A DNA stretch of 8,708 nucleotides from Bacteroidota bacterium (GTDB taxonomy: Bacteria; Bacteroidota; Bacteroidia; Bacteroidales; Lentimicrobiaceae), in the NCBI GenBank assembly GCA_023428585.1, contig JAEYXG010000099.1, forward strand, positions 1 to 8,708, read 5' to 3'. This document shows positions 1-6,975 of the stretch, in pieces. A program made the position numbers and the translations under genes. The number at the start of each line of letters is the position of its first letter. The stretch's first letter is position 1. Under the pieces are notes generated by a model. The model saw only the letters and a program-made list of their open reading frames with translations. It searched no databases and was not told where the DNA came from.

Positions 1-34
1 TTTCATAGATTATAAAATCAGTTAAGTTATATAA

Positions 35-42
35 CAAATATA
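35..42 (-). promoter_or_regulatory. Possible -7 promoter element for a leftward gene leaving the window
   Basis: Read on the minus strand this is TATATTTG, a full match to the Bacteroidota -7 consensus TAnnTTTG. About 28 nt downstream on the same strand an ATG followed by AAA occupies 6 to 1, which would suit the start of a gene running off the left edge. No clear -33 TTTG is seen, and only two codons of the putative gene are visible, so the call is weak. Confidence 0.3.
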
Positions 43-48
43 GCGAAT

Positions 49-81
49 AAAAAAAGACGCACTGAAGTGCGTCTTTTTTTT
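49..81. terminator. Bidirectional intrinsic terminator
   Basis: A near-perfect hairpin has a GACGCAC / GTGCGTC stem, extended by A/T pairs, around a TGAA loop. It is flanked by an A-run on one side and a T-run on the other, so it has a U-tract on both strands. It lies about 50 nt past the stop of the minus-strand gene at 133-882 and would end that transcript. It would equally stop any rightward transcript from outside the window. Confidence 0.9.
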
Positions 82-132
82 ATTGGACTCCCCCTTTTTC
101 TAAGGTTGACCAATTTATATTATAGGCTGAAT

Positions 133-882
133 TTATTTCCGGTGGCCATTGCCTCTGCCGTTGCCACCCTTATTACCATTGCCATTGCCACGGTGATTAC
201 CATTGTCGCGTTTGCCGTATTGTTTATCGCTGCTTCTAACATTAGCCTGGCGCTCATATTTGGTAGCCACTACATTCTTTTGGTAATTACTGCGGGGCTG
301 ACTGCTCCTGTCGTAGGTCCTGTTATTATCGCGACGTTCATAAGTCCTGTTCCTGTCGTAATCCCTGTGGCTATCACCACCCCGGTTACGGTCATAATCC
401 CTATGGTCATTACCCCCTCGGTTCCGGTTATAATCTTTGTGATGATGCTTGTCGTAGTGTTTGTGACGATCAGCATAATAGTGGTGGTTGTGTCCGTATT
501 CACGGTAGTTATGTCTTCCATAGTGCCTGTGGTAGTCTCTGTAGGTAACTATATGATGATGGTTATAAACAAAAGGATCATCAAGATAGAAGTCAAGCTC
601 CACGATTGGTTCATAGCGAAGGTCTATTCTTGCAAACTGCACCGGCAGTACTGCACTGAATATCCAGTTACCGCCCGATAGGTAGATATACATATCGCGG
701 TTGAGGTCATAGTAGAAATTATAGGCGGGGAAATACACATGACGTGTTTCAACCCTATAGCTGTGCACTGAAACCCATTTGGGATGGCCATGGCGACCAG
801 GATGTGCAAAAGAACTTGTTGGTAATGCAAAGGTCAATGCCATCAGGACCAGTAGTGCTGAGAAGGAGGTTTTTAGTTTCAT
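133..882 (-). CDS. Secreted low-complexity His/Arg/Tyr/Asn-rich protein
   Basis: The 249-residue product begins with a clear signal peptide (Lys start, hydrophobic stretch 8-20, likely cleavage after SSFA near residue 26), so it acts outside the cytoplasm. Residues 27-105 look like a small folded domain rich in Tyr, Phe and Trp. From about 107 to the end the chain is low complexity: a His/Tyr/Arg block (HHH at 108-110, HNHH at 131-134, HHH at 146-148), two tandem 12-residue DYxRNRGGxxHR units (150-173), an Arg/Asn/Asp tract, and a Gly/Asn tail (NGNGN, GGNGRGNG). The mature protein is very basic and could bind divalent metals, nucleic acid or anionic polysaccharide, but no family with known function was recognised. 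A -7 element lies upstream at 933-940 and the terminator at 49-81 follows, so it is probably a single-gene unit. The long plus-strand frame over the same DNA is a shadow of the biased composition. Confidence 0.85.
   Translation of the reverse strand: MKLKTSFSALLVLMALTFALPTSSFAHPGRHGHPKWVSVHSYRVETRHVYFPAYNFYYDLNRDMYIYLSGGNWIFSAVLPVQFARIDLRYEPIVELDFYLDDPFVYNHHHIVTYRDYHRHYGRHNYREYGHNHHYYADRHKHYDKHHHKDYNRNRGGNDHRDYDRNRGGDSHRDYDRNRTYERRDNNRTYDRSSQPRSNYQKNVVATKYERQANVRSSDKQYGKRDNGNHRGNGNGNKGGNGRGNGHRK
361..432 (-). repeat. Two tandem 36-bp coding repeats
   Basis: Bases 361-396 and 397-432 are diverged direct copies in phase with the reading frame. They encode the DYxRNRGGxxHR unit at residues about 150-173 of the secreted protein. 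A weaker third copy continues toward 325. In-frame repeats like this expand or contract easily, so protein length may vary between strains. Confidence 0.8.
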
Positions 883-932
883 GGCAGTATGTTTTATTGT
901 TTTCTATACTACCCTAGTAACCATAATCATGC

Positions 933-940
933 CAAAAATA
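933..940 (-). promoter_or_regulatory. -7 promoter element of the His/Arg-rich secreted protein gene
   Basis: The minus strand reads TATTTTTG, matching TAnnTTTG, about 50 nt upstream of the ATG at 882. That leaves a 5' leader of roughly 40-45 nt. No good -33 TTTG is seen at 19-21 nt spacing, which lowers confidence. Confidence 0.45.
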
Positions 941-985
941 AGAATCCTCACTCAACATTCTGCTGAACAACCTTTTTCAAATCAT

Positions 986-1906
986 CTATTTATCCCATTC
1001 AGTAAGCATTTCAGCAACACTGGCATGAACCTTTGAGTTCAGAAAAGAAGCCAGTTCCTGTTCCGGGATCTCAGTATTCCTGGCTTTAAGTGAAGTCCAC
1101 AAATTTTTCATCACGGCTATACCACCCTGATCATATATATCCTTGGCACCGGCATGCCAGCGACATTGGTACCATCCGTAATTCTTAGGATATTGCATGC
1201 CAATTTCATCATATCGGGACTCCAGATCAGCAAGTGAAGTGTACTTCAAACCTTCCTTACCGCCGGCAATCACCATTTGAGGAAACACTGTCAGGGCCGG
1301 CAGATACCGTGGTTCATTTTCAGCAATATAGGTATGGAGAAAGATATTGGCAAATAATTCCTGTAACCACTTCCGGTGCATGGTAAGGCCTCCCTGAAAA
1401 TGAAAAGCATGTCCCAGTTCATGAATTGCAAGCAGGTCAAAAAAGTCTCTCATGGTAACCACTCCCTTTTCATCCGTATATGTTTGCCGTATCTGCCCTG
1501 CCAGTACTTCGGGCAATCTATCAAGCGGTGGTATAAAGCTTCTCCAGAAATCATTGTCTTCAGATGCAACAATAAGTGTCTGATCATCTGTGTAATGGGG
1601 CATTCCATATACCGGGAAGTTGGTGTATTGTGGCCAGTCTTCAGGATTTAGCACCAGTAATGTTACTTTAGGTGCAAAACCCAGCACCTTGGAATAGTAA
1701 TTCATTACGCTGTTACACCTGTTGCTTATCATTTCAGCCCTGTCACCTGCGTCATCACTGTAATAGGTAAGGATGGAGCTGCCCGTCAGTGCTTTGAGCT
1801 TGTCATATTTCTGCGCTTCAGCAATATATGCCGTAATCAGGAACACGAATAAAAGAAGCAGACGGATATTAAGAATACTGTTAGCTGACTTGTAATATCT
1901 TTTCAT
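986..1906 (-). CDS. Secreted putative zinc metallopeptidase (HExxH, gluzincin-like)
   Basis: The 306-residue product has an N-terminal signal peptide or anchor (hydrophobic 15-28, likely cleavage after AEA before Gln32). At 162-166 it carries HELGH inside a hydrophobic context (LLAIHELGHAFHF), the zinc-binding helix of metallopeptidases. About 20 residues on, WLQELFANIF (180-189) supplies Glu183, placed like the third zinc ligand of gluzincins, whose usual form is WLxEGxAxY. The Gly after that Glu is replaced here by Leu. The N-terminal region (about 45-125) resembles the preceding domain often seen in such enzymes, but I cannot name the family. It lies 50 nt behind the DUF1801 gene on the same strand with no clear promoter between, so co-transcription is likely. 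The substrate is unknown. The C-terminus is shorter than in well-studied aminopeptidases, so activity is inferred from the motif only. Confidence 0.8.
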   Translation of the reverse strand: MKRYYKSANSILNIRLLLLFVFLITAYIAEAQKYDKLKALTGSSILTYYSDDAGDRAEMISNRCNSVMNYYSKVLGFAPKVTLLVLNPEDWPQYTNFPVYGMPHYTDDQTLIVASEDNDFWRSFIPPLDRLPEVLAGQIRQTYTDEKGVVTMRDFFDLLAIHELGHAFHFQGGLTMHRKWLQELFANIFLHTYIAENEPRYLPALTVFPQMVIAGGKEGLKYTSLADLESRYDEIGMQYPKNYGWYQCRWHAGAKDIYDQGGIAVMKNLWTSLKARNTEIPEQELASFLNSKVHASVAEMLTEWDK

Positions 1907-1956
1907 AGATCAGGTTTATCGAATCAACAAACCCTCCACATAAAAAGTTCAGATAA

Positions 1957-2316
1957 TTATCTTTTTGCCTTCTTCTTCAGGTTCTCCTCCACCCTGAACC
2001 TGACCATCTCCCTGATGAGTTCAACAGGGAGAGGCCTCCCATAAGGGAAATGAACGGATCCTTTGGTAACTTCAAAACCGGCTTTCTTAAAAATCTCAAC
2101 CGTTGATGTTCCCGCAGGATAATAACCAAGATGGTTGGTATGTGCGGCAAAATAAACCAGAGGACCGTTTAGTTTATAGGAAGGCATACCATAACTTATA
2201 CCTTCAATAGCGGTGGGTGCAGATTCGCGAATGAGTGACCTCAGCTCCTGCAGCATTTCCTGAATCATGGGTGGGAACCCTGAAATATACTGATCTACAT
2301 TTAGTGGCTTTTCCAT
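1957..2316 (-). CDS. DUF1801 / YdhG-like protein with frataxin-like fold
   Basis: This 119-residue cytoplasmic protein has no signal peptide and matches the small DUF1801 family. An N-terminal helical region (VDQYISGFPPMIQEMLQELR, residues 7-26) is followed by the characteristic ISYGMPSYKLNG (40-51), then FAAHTNHLGYYP (56-67) and KGSVHFPYGRPLP (85-97). A Lys/Arg-rich helix closes the chain. Members adopt a CyaY/frataxin-like alpha-beta fold and some are labelled iron chaperones (YdhG), but biochemical support for this family is thin and I infer no specific role. It is the first gene of a probable two-gene unit with the downstream peptidase and is transcribed away from the cytochrome c gene. 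The TAAATTTG element about 40 nt upstream (2357-2364) fits its promoter. Confidence 0.85.
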   Translation of the reverse strand: MEKPLNVDQYISGFPPMIQEMLQELRSLIRESAPTAIEGISYGMPSYKLNGPLVYFAAHTNHLGYYPAGTSTVEIFKKAGFEVTKGSVHFPYGRPLPVELIREMVRFRVEENLKKKAKR

Positions 2317-2356
2317 TGTTTGACTGATTTAGTGTTGATTTATTTATTCAACAAAA

Positions 2357-2364
2357 CAAATTTA
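2357..2364 (-). promoter_or_regulatory. -7 promoter element of the DUF1801 gene
   Basis: The minus strand reads TAAATTTG, an exact TAnnTTTG match, 40 nt upstream of the ATG at 2316 in the intergenic stretch shared with the divergent cytochrome c gene. A convincing -33 TTTG is not seen. No equally good element is visible for the plus-strand cytochrome gene. Confidence 0.5.
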
Positions 2365-2433
2365 CAAATTTCGATAGTTGAATATAGAATGGCACAGAAA
2401 TTGTATTATGTAACGCAAAAACCAAATAGAACC

Positions 2434-2814
2434 ATGAAAAAATTATTCTTAATGATGATCACGTTGACTTTTGCCGTTACGGTTTCTGCCCAGCAAAAGC
2501 AACCTAGCTGGAAAGCACCTGAAAAGTACAAGACAATGGTACAGAAGGAAAAGGGTGACCTTGCCGTAGGTAAAGAGTTGTACAACAAGAACTGTAAATC
2601 ATGCCATGGCGCCAAAGGATTGGGTGATGGTCCTAAAGCTGCTTCACTGAAGACTTTCCCCGGTGATTTCACCTCAAAGACCTTCAAAAGCTACAAATAC
2701 GGCGAATTGTACTACATTTCATTCGTAGGTTCAGGTGAAATGCCTAATTACGAAAAGAAAATCCTGGATGAGCAGGACAGGGCCTCCGTGATTGAATACA
2801 TCAAGAAATTCTAA
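2434..2814 (+). CDS. Small exported mono-heme cytochrome c
   Basis: The ATG at 2434 was chosen because it begins a typical signal peptide (MKKLFLMMITLTFAVTVSAQ, cleavage around residue 19-20). The frame is open further upstream to a TTG at 2320, but that would bury the signal. The mature part of about 106 residues is a single class I cytochrome c domain. CKSCH (54-58) gives the heme thioethers and proximal His, followed by GAKGLGDGPKA. Met103 in GSGEMPNY is the likely distal ligand, and the closing helix contains VIEYIKKF. It should be a periplasmic electron carrier requiring the cytochrome c maturation machinery, which is not in the window. It stands alone, with a strong terminator just downstream, so its redox partners are encoded elsewhere. 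Confidence 0.93.
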   Translation: MKKLFLMMITLTFAVTVSAQQKQPSWKAPEKYKTMVQKEKGDLAVGKELYNKNCKSCHGAKGLGDGPKAASLKTFPGDFTSKTFKSYKYGELYYISFVGSGEMPNYEKKILDEQDRASVIEYIKKF

Positions 2815-2833
2815 TCCCCGCTAAGTGATTAGT

Positions 2834-2862
2834 GGCCTGCAGCATTGCAGGCCTTTTTTTTT
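2834..2862 (+). terminator. Intrinsic terminator of the cytochrome c gene
   Basis: A perfect 8-bp GC-rich stem (GGCCTGCA / TGCAGGCC) with a GCAT loop is followed directly by nine T residues, about 20 nt after the cytochrome stop codon. The U-tract exists only for the plus strand. Confidence 0.95.
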
Positions 2863-2925
2863 GCAGTATCAGTTACCGTTGTTTTTTTTCACTTGTATTC
2901 CAACAATTTTAGATCAGACCGTTAA

Positions 2926-2941
2926 TCAGGCAACTGCCTGA
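2926..2941. repeat. Intergenic palindrome between convergent genes
   Basis: TCAGGCA-AC-TGCCTGA is a perfect 7-bp inverted repeat between the ends of the cytochrome c and pirin genes. It has no convincing U-tract on the minus strand, so it is a weak candidate for the pirin terminator. A second imperfect stem (AATAAGTGC / GCATTTATT, 2956-2977) overlaps the pirin stop codon. Confidence 0.4.
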
Positions 2942-2972
2942 ATTAGTTTTCCTTCAATAAGTGCTACTGCAT

Positions 2973-3848
2973 TTATTGCTTAAACGGCAGTGGGACAAAC
3001 TCAGTTTCTCCTTCTATCGGATCAAACCGCTGCTCCTGCCAACGCAGTCTGGCATCATCAATCAATTCACGTTTTGAAGCCACGAAATTCCAGTCAATCA
3101 GCCGCTCTTCCTGAAAGGGTTCACCCCCGAGAAGGTATACTGTAGTATCAACCTCCATCAGGAATTCATCCAATAGGCAATCGCTGAATACCAGCATACG
3201 CCCTGCCGTATAATATGAGCCCTTATATTCAACACTGCCTTTAAGAATATACATACCTACCTCGCCATAAAGTTCCTCATCAACCACAACCGTACGTGCT
3301 GAACTTGATGATATTTCCACTAAAAACATCTGACTGTACACCGTCACAGGAGAGCTTCGTCCTAAGGCCTCCCCTACTATAAGCCTGAATTCCAATTCAC
3401 CATCATTCCAAGCCGGAACCCTTTCCTTATCGATGTGAATAAATCGGGGTGTCATCTGCTCCTTCTCTTTCGGAAGAGCAACCCATAGCTGCAATCCGTG
3501 TATCCGCTTGACATAATCCCGCAAGTGTGCAGGTGTTCTTTCCGAATGGACAATTCCTCTTCCTGCGGTCATCCAGTTCACTTCACCCGGTACTATCTCC
3601 TGCTCACTACCAATGGAATCACGGTGCATCAGATTCCCTTCCAACAGGTAGGTAAGTGTTGAAAGTCCAATATGCGGATGTGGCAGCACATCAAAGTTCT
3701 CATGTTGCTGCATCTCAACCGGGCCCATGTGGTCCATATAGATAAAAGGCCCCACCATTCTCTTTTGACGAAAAGGCAGCACACGACCCACCATAAAAGC
3801 GCCGATACTTGCCTGGCGCTCTTCAATAATCAAATTAACTTCTGCCAT
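2973..3848 (-). CDS. Pirin family protein (cupin)
   Basis: The start is taken at the ATG at 3848 (MAEVNLI, 291 residues). The frame stays open upstream to a TTG that would overlap the preceding gene, and pirins normally begin close to this point. The N-terminal cupin domain has the family signature: LPFRQKRMVGPFIYMDHMGP (24-43), then HPHIGLSTLTYLLEG (57-71) and GRGIVHSERTP (96-106). The four metal ligands of pirins, two His of HPH (57, 59) plus His101 and Glu103 of HSE, are all present. The C-terminal cupin half (about 150-291) lacks such ligands, as usual. Length agrees with the family (about 290). Pirins bind Fe(II), and some have quercetin 2,3-dioxygenase activity or act as redox-dependent regulators; the substrate here is unknown. 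The gene starts 10 nt after the stop of the upstream T9SS-cargo gene, which suggests shared transcription. Confidence 0.95.
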   Translation of the reverse strand: MAEVNLIIEERQASIGAFMVGRVLPFRQKRMVGPFIYMDHMGPVEMQQHENFDVLPHPHIGLSTLTYLLEGNLMHRDSIGSEQEIVPGEVNWMTAGRGIVHSERTPAHLRDYVKRIHGLQLWVALPKEKEQMTPRFIHIDKERVPAWNDGELEFRLIVGEALGRSSPVTVYSQMFLVEISSSSARTVVVDEELYGEVGMYILKGSVEYKGSYYTAGRMLVFSDCLLDEFLMEVDTTVYLLGGEPFQEERLIDWNFVASKRELIDDARLRWQEQRFDPIEGETEFVPLPFKQ

Positions 3849-3858
3849 ATGAACAAGA

Positions 3859-4977
3859 TTACAGCGATTTGACAAACTTACGAACGCTTATCCTATCAGC
3901 TTGCTCTATACGGATGAAATACACCCCTGAGGGCAGTCCATACAGGTTGATGGTTGAGTAACGCTCCTGCAATAAATACTCCCTCATAAGATTGCCTTCA
4001 ACACCATAAATCTTGGCTTTTGCATCCATTGCATTGGCCTGCTCCACTACAATCAAGTCATTTGAAGGATTAGGGTAAACCAATGGCAAATTGCCAATCC
4101 TATTATCCTCAACAATTGCTGAAGGGTAGCTCAGGTGCGCCAGATACAGATCGTTGCTGTTCCAGCCATCACCCGCACTCCTTACAAATGCCACCCATTT
4201 CAGGCCTTCCGACATGGATGCCTGACCGTTGTTATAATCCGGGTCACTGATTCCTCCAATCTTCATGCTTGTTCCGGCATCAAAGTCTTCAGAGGTATTG
4301 GTTCTTTTCATCATAAACAACTGATCATTTGATTCAAGCACAGAAGCTGAATAGAAAAACACAAGACCATCTTTCGAGAGTTGTCCTGAATGCACCAGAT
4401 GTCCTGAGGGAAAACTGACTTCGCCGGTGTGTTCAAAGGAGTTGTGCCCATTGTTGGTCAGAACAAAAATGCCCAAAAACTCATTCAGGAGGTTCACGTT
4501 TATATAGAGCTTTGATTCATCGGCATTGAGTGATGGGCCATAGATATAGTCAAACTCCGGCAGCGAGAGGCTCACCTGAGCAGGTATAGCAAAAGGTGAA
4601 TTTATTGTACTGCGCTTTGAAACATAGAGTGAGGCTCCATTGCATAAATAAATGGTCAGCTCATCTTCCGACAGCCAGTGTGATATTGAGTTAACGGATG
4701 CCACGCCCGGCACTTCGGTTGGCGCATTGAACAGACTTAGCGTATCAGGACGGGAGGCAACCACCAGTCTCTTCTCCGAAAAATTACCCTTGGTATAATA
4801 TATACGCAGTCCATCGGCTGAAATCCAGGGAAAAGCATCACCAAGACCAAGGTCATTGAGCTCTGAAATATTTCTTATACTGTCATAAAAAATATCAGAT
4901 GGCACATCTGTTTCCTGGGCATTCACGTATATGCCCATCAGAAAAGCACTAAACAATAGTAAAACACGTGTTTTCAT
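3859..4977 (-). CDS. Secreted PD40-repeat protein with T9SS type A sorting domain
   Basis: The 372-residue product has a signal peptide (1-20, ending YVNA before Gln21). It then shows several PD40/WD40-like beta-propeller blade motifs of the TolB type: FPWISADGLRIYYTKG (49-64), HWLSEDELTIYLCNG (100-114), GPSLNADESKLYINVN (147-162), GQLSKDGLVFFYSAS (198-212) and GQASMSEGLKWVAFVRSA (251-268). The last about 75 residues form a T9SS sorting domain: YPNPSNDLIVVE (301-312), KIYGVEGNL (322-330), LPSGVYFIRIE (348-358) and a basic KFVK end. The protein is therefore expected to cross the outer membrane through the Por system and be anchored or released at the surface. The propeller suggests ligand or protein binding, but no catalytic residues are recognised. 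It precedes the pirin gene by 10 nt. Confidence 0.9.
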   Translation of the reverse strand: MKTRVLLLFSAFLMGIYVNAQETDVPSDIFYDSIRNISELNDLGLGDAFPWISADGLRIYYTKGNFSEKRLVVASRPDTLSLFNAPTEVPGVASVNSISHWLSEDELTIYLCNGASLYVSKRSTINSPFAIPAQVSLSLPEFDYIYGPSLNADESKLYINVNLLNEFLGIFVLTNNGHNSFEHTGEVSFPSGHLVHSGQLSKDGLVFFYSASVLESNDQLFMMKRTNTSEDFDAGTSMKIGGISDPDYNNGQASMSEGLKWVAFVRSAGDGWNSNDLYLAHLSYPSAIVEDNRIGNLPLVYPNPSNDLIVVEQANAMDAKAKIYGVEGNLMREYLLQERYSTINLYGLPSGVYFIRIEQADRISVRKFVKSL

Positions 4978-5217
4978 AGGATTAAGTATTTAAGTGTGAA
5001 TACTAACTAAAAACTCTCCCGTAAAACCCACCCTAAAGTTACTAATAAAACAACCTAAATTGCCAAAATACTGCGATTTTATGCCACAATTCCTTATTAA
5101 ACCCAAATATTGTCTATAGTAATCTTATTTATATTAATAATTATGTGGATATAATTCTATTGGAAGGTCACCCATCCGAAGAAATTATTTTAAATTGCAC
5201 CACCTAACTCTTGAAAA
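4978..5217. other. AT-rich divergent intergenic region
   Basis: These 240 bases separate the minus-strand T9SS cargo gene from the plus-strand gene at 5218 and must hold both promoters. Only degenerate -7-like strings are visible: AATATTTG on the minus strand at 5104-5111, and TTAAATTGCA on the plus strand near 5190. Neither has a proper -33 partner. No terminator, RNA gene or small ORF is supported. Confidence 0.6.
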
Positions 5218-6150
5218 ATGAAACAACTTTACCTCCTGGCATTTACACTGCTGTTGATGCTCCGAGTATCGGGGCAGATCAATATGAGTGATTCTACTAT
5301 GCGTGTTTACGGTTACTGGAATCTTAATGACAAGCAGACCTATCAAGTGATGCAAAGTAAATACAAGATCGATACCAGTGATTCTACAGCATGGGATACC
5401 ACTTCAACCGATATAGTGAAGTATAAGGTAGATATTACCATAACCGATTCAACAGCCAACAGTTACACTATTGACTGGTTCTATCACGACTATGAATTCA
5501 CTCCAACAGGTGATTTTTATGACAGGTTAAAAACTATAACCAATGAACAAACCATCACAATCAAGACCAATGAACTCGGCACTTTTTTGGAAGTAGTCAA
5601 CTGGAAGGATGTAAGGGATAACATCAAGAATGTTGTAAAAAAGCTGAGCAAGGAAATGAAGGATGTGCCTCAAATAGATAATGTTATGAAACAGGTAGAA
5701 GGAATGTTCTCCTCAAAGGAATCCATTGAAGCAGCAGCCATCGATGAGATCCAGTTGTTTTATACCTATCACGGAGGCTGGTATAAGCTCGACAGTTTGT
5801 TGGAGATACAAACCAAAGTGCCAAACCTGTACGGAGGAGAACCGTTTGATGCTGAAATAAGCGCATTGCTCGATAGCATTGATACCACCAACTGGGTATC
5901 CACCTTTCGTATGCGACTCTCTGTAGATCCTGAACAACTAATAAATGCAACCTTTGCCTATTTGAGCGACATGGCAGCTACCATGAAAATACCCGGTCCT
6001 ACCATGAAGGAGATGCCAAAACTCAAACATGAAACCTGGACTTATACCGATGTCCACGACTCGGGCTGGATAATTTACACTATTCAGTCGAAGGAAGTAA
6101 GTGCAGAAGGTTTACTGCGTGTAGAGGAGCTTTCACTGGAGTTGCTGTGA
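5218..6150 (+). CDS. Exported protein of unknown function
   Basis: This 310-residue protein was not recognised. It has a signal peptide (hydrophobic 4-15, likely cleavage after VSG before Gln20). The mature chain contains no cysteine and is rich in Thr, Ser, Asp and Tyr. Residues 27-125 read as alternating beta strands (YGYWNLNDKQTYQV, KYKVDITITDSTANSYTIDW). A charged helical stretch follows at about 129-175, then more strand-like sequence with YHGGWYKLDSLLE (184-196) and a final WTYTDVHDSGWIIYTIQS (274-291). No lipobox, T9SS sorting domain or catalytic motif is seen, so it is probably a soluble periplasmic or cell-envelope protein. Transcription is independent of the neighbours, with 240 nt of intergenic DNA upstream and no clear terminator after it. 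Confidence 0.8.
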   Translation: MKQLYLLAFTLLLMLRVSGQINMSDSTMRVYGYWNLNDKQTYQVMQSKYKIDTSDSTAWDTTSTDIVKYKVDITITDSTANSYTIDWFYHDYEFTPTGDFYDRLKTITNEQTITIKTNELGTFLEVVNWKDVRDNIKNVVKKLSKEMKDVPQIDNVMKQVEGMFSSKESIEAAAIDEIQLFYTYHGGWYKLDSLLEIQTKVPNLYGGEPFDAEISALLDSIDTTNWVSTFRMRLSVDPEQLINATFAYLSDMAATMKIPGPTMKEMPKLKHETWTYTDVHDSGWIIYTIQSKEVSAEGLLRVEELSLELL

Positions 6151-6513
6151 CGTCTTATATCCAGATGATCACACCTGCAATGCAGTTTAGATGAATACCT
6201 GTAATCCGGTATTTCCTGTGCGATTGTTTTCGTCTCCAGATTTCGCTGTCATGGCATTTCCCAATGCTGAAGTTTTTTATTCAATTCTCAGGAGGTTAAA
6301 ACTTATTAAAACCTCTATATCCTTAACGCATTCAGCGAGTTATAAAGAAATTTCACTGTTCAGATTTTGCGTTAGAAAGATAAAATGTAGCACGCTGAAT
6401 AACAGCACCTTATCAATGATATGCTTAAATTGATAAAAAACCTTTTAGAAAATAAATACCTTTTTGGCACCTATGAGTAAAGTGTTGATTATTAAGGAGA
6501 AGAGCGTGTGTAG
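6151..6513. other. Gene-poor stretch without a supported feature
   Basis: No convincing gene is found here. One 80-codon plus-strand frame (6191-6433) lacks a recognisable domain, signal peptide or promoter. Small inverted repeats exist: GAGGTT / AACCTC at 6292-6315, AACGCA / TGCGTT at 6325-6373, and TTCAGCG / CGCTGAA at 6331-6399. None has a U-tract, and such matches are expected by chance at this length. Together with the broken sorting-domain frame that follows, the stretch may be decayed coding DNA. Confidence 0.5.
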
Positions 6514-6867
6514 TTGGTAGATTCCATCTACTATCTTGATTTCGGATATATGGCTGAGGCAACTGCCATAAACCTGGGATGTATCCTGCAGACAGACTAC
6601 ACCACCGATGTCAAGGACTATTCCGCTAGTCTGTCTTATATGGAAATCATACCGAATCCCGCTACAGAATATTTCCTTGTTAGGTCGCAAGACCCAAACA
6701 TTCCGCAGATAGTGAAAATCTATGGAATTGACGGTACACTTAAACTGAGTAAAACACTGGTTGATCCTACAACAATAATTGACATTTCCCAACTACCTGC
6801 CGGGATCTATCTGGTTGTTGGAGTCTCTCCTAATGAAATGAAGCAGGGCAAATTGGTAGTGTTATAA
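6514..6867 (+). pseudogene. Orphan T9SS sorting domain, likely remnant of a secreted protein gene
   Basis: The 117-codon frame encodes a clear type A sorting domain at its C-terminus: IIPNPATEYFLV (45-56), VKIYGIDGTLKLSK (67-80), ISQLPAGIYLVV (91-102), then KQGKLVVL to the end. It matches the layout of the domain in the 3859-4977 product (KIYGVEGNL, LPSGVYFIRI). No signal peptide precedes it. The frame can begin only with a TTG directly after an in-frame TAG (6511-6513), with a TAA a few codons further up (6493-6495). A sorting domain without an export signal cannot work, so I read this as the 3' end of a cargo gene whose 5' part was deleted or degraded. Residues 1-40 match nothing I recognise. 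An expressed small protein starting at the internal ATG at 6550 is possible but less likely. Confidence 0.65.
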
Positions 6868-6946
6868 TGTACAATATCTGCAATAATCAAAGCTAAGTCT
6901 TCAAAACATTCAATAATTAACATTCCTTTAACAACCCTGAACCATT

Positions 6947-6963
6947 TTGATTCATTGAATCAA
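6947..6963. promoter_or_regulatory. Palindrome upstream of the DUF134 promoter
   Basis: TTGATTC-ATT-GAATCAA is a perfect 7-bp inverted repeat with a 3-nt centre, about 50 bp upstream of the -33 box. Its half-sites resemble the FNR half-site TTGAT, but the half-site spacing (7 instead of 4) does not fit FNR. It could be a regulator site or, as RNA, a weak hairpin after the sorting-domain remnant. Confidence 0.4.
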
Positions 6964-6975
6964 TTCAAGATATTC

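Noticed and set aside
67..681. Long 204-codon plus-strand frame rich in Val, Ile and Thr
   Set aside because: It is antisense to the secreted His/Arg-rich gene. Its hydrophobic bias comes from the repetitive codons of that gene, it begins inside the terminator hairpin, and it has no promoter.
2320..2433. N-terminal extension of the cytochrome c frame from a TTG
   Set aside because: The extension would hide the signal peptide that begins at 2434, and heme attachment requires export.
3849..3875. Nine-residue upstream extension of the pirin frame from a TTG
   Set aside because: It would overlap the preceding gene's stop, and pirins normally start close to the Met at 3848.
6325..6399. Nested inverted repeats that could suggest a structured RNA
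   Set aside because: Arms of 6-7 bp at long range are expected by chance in several hundred bases, and no promoter or terminator frames them.
6191..6433. 80-codon plus-strand frame between the unknown exported protein and the sorting-domain remnant
   Set aside because: It has no recognisable domain, no signal peptide and no promoter. It may be chance or decayed coding DNA.
6947..6963. FNR box
   Set aside because: The half-sites are TTGAT and ATCAA, but seven bases lie between them instead of the four that FNR requires.
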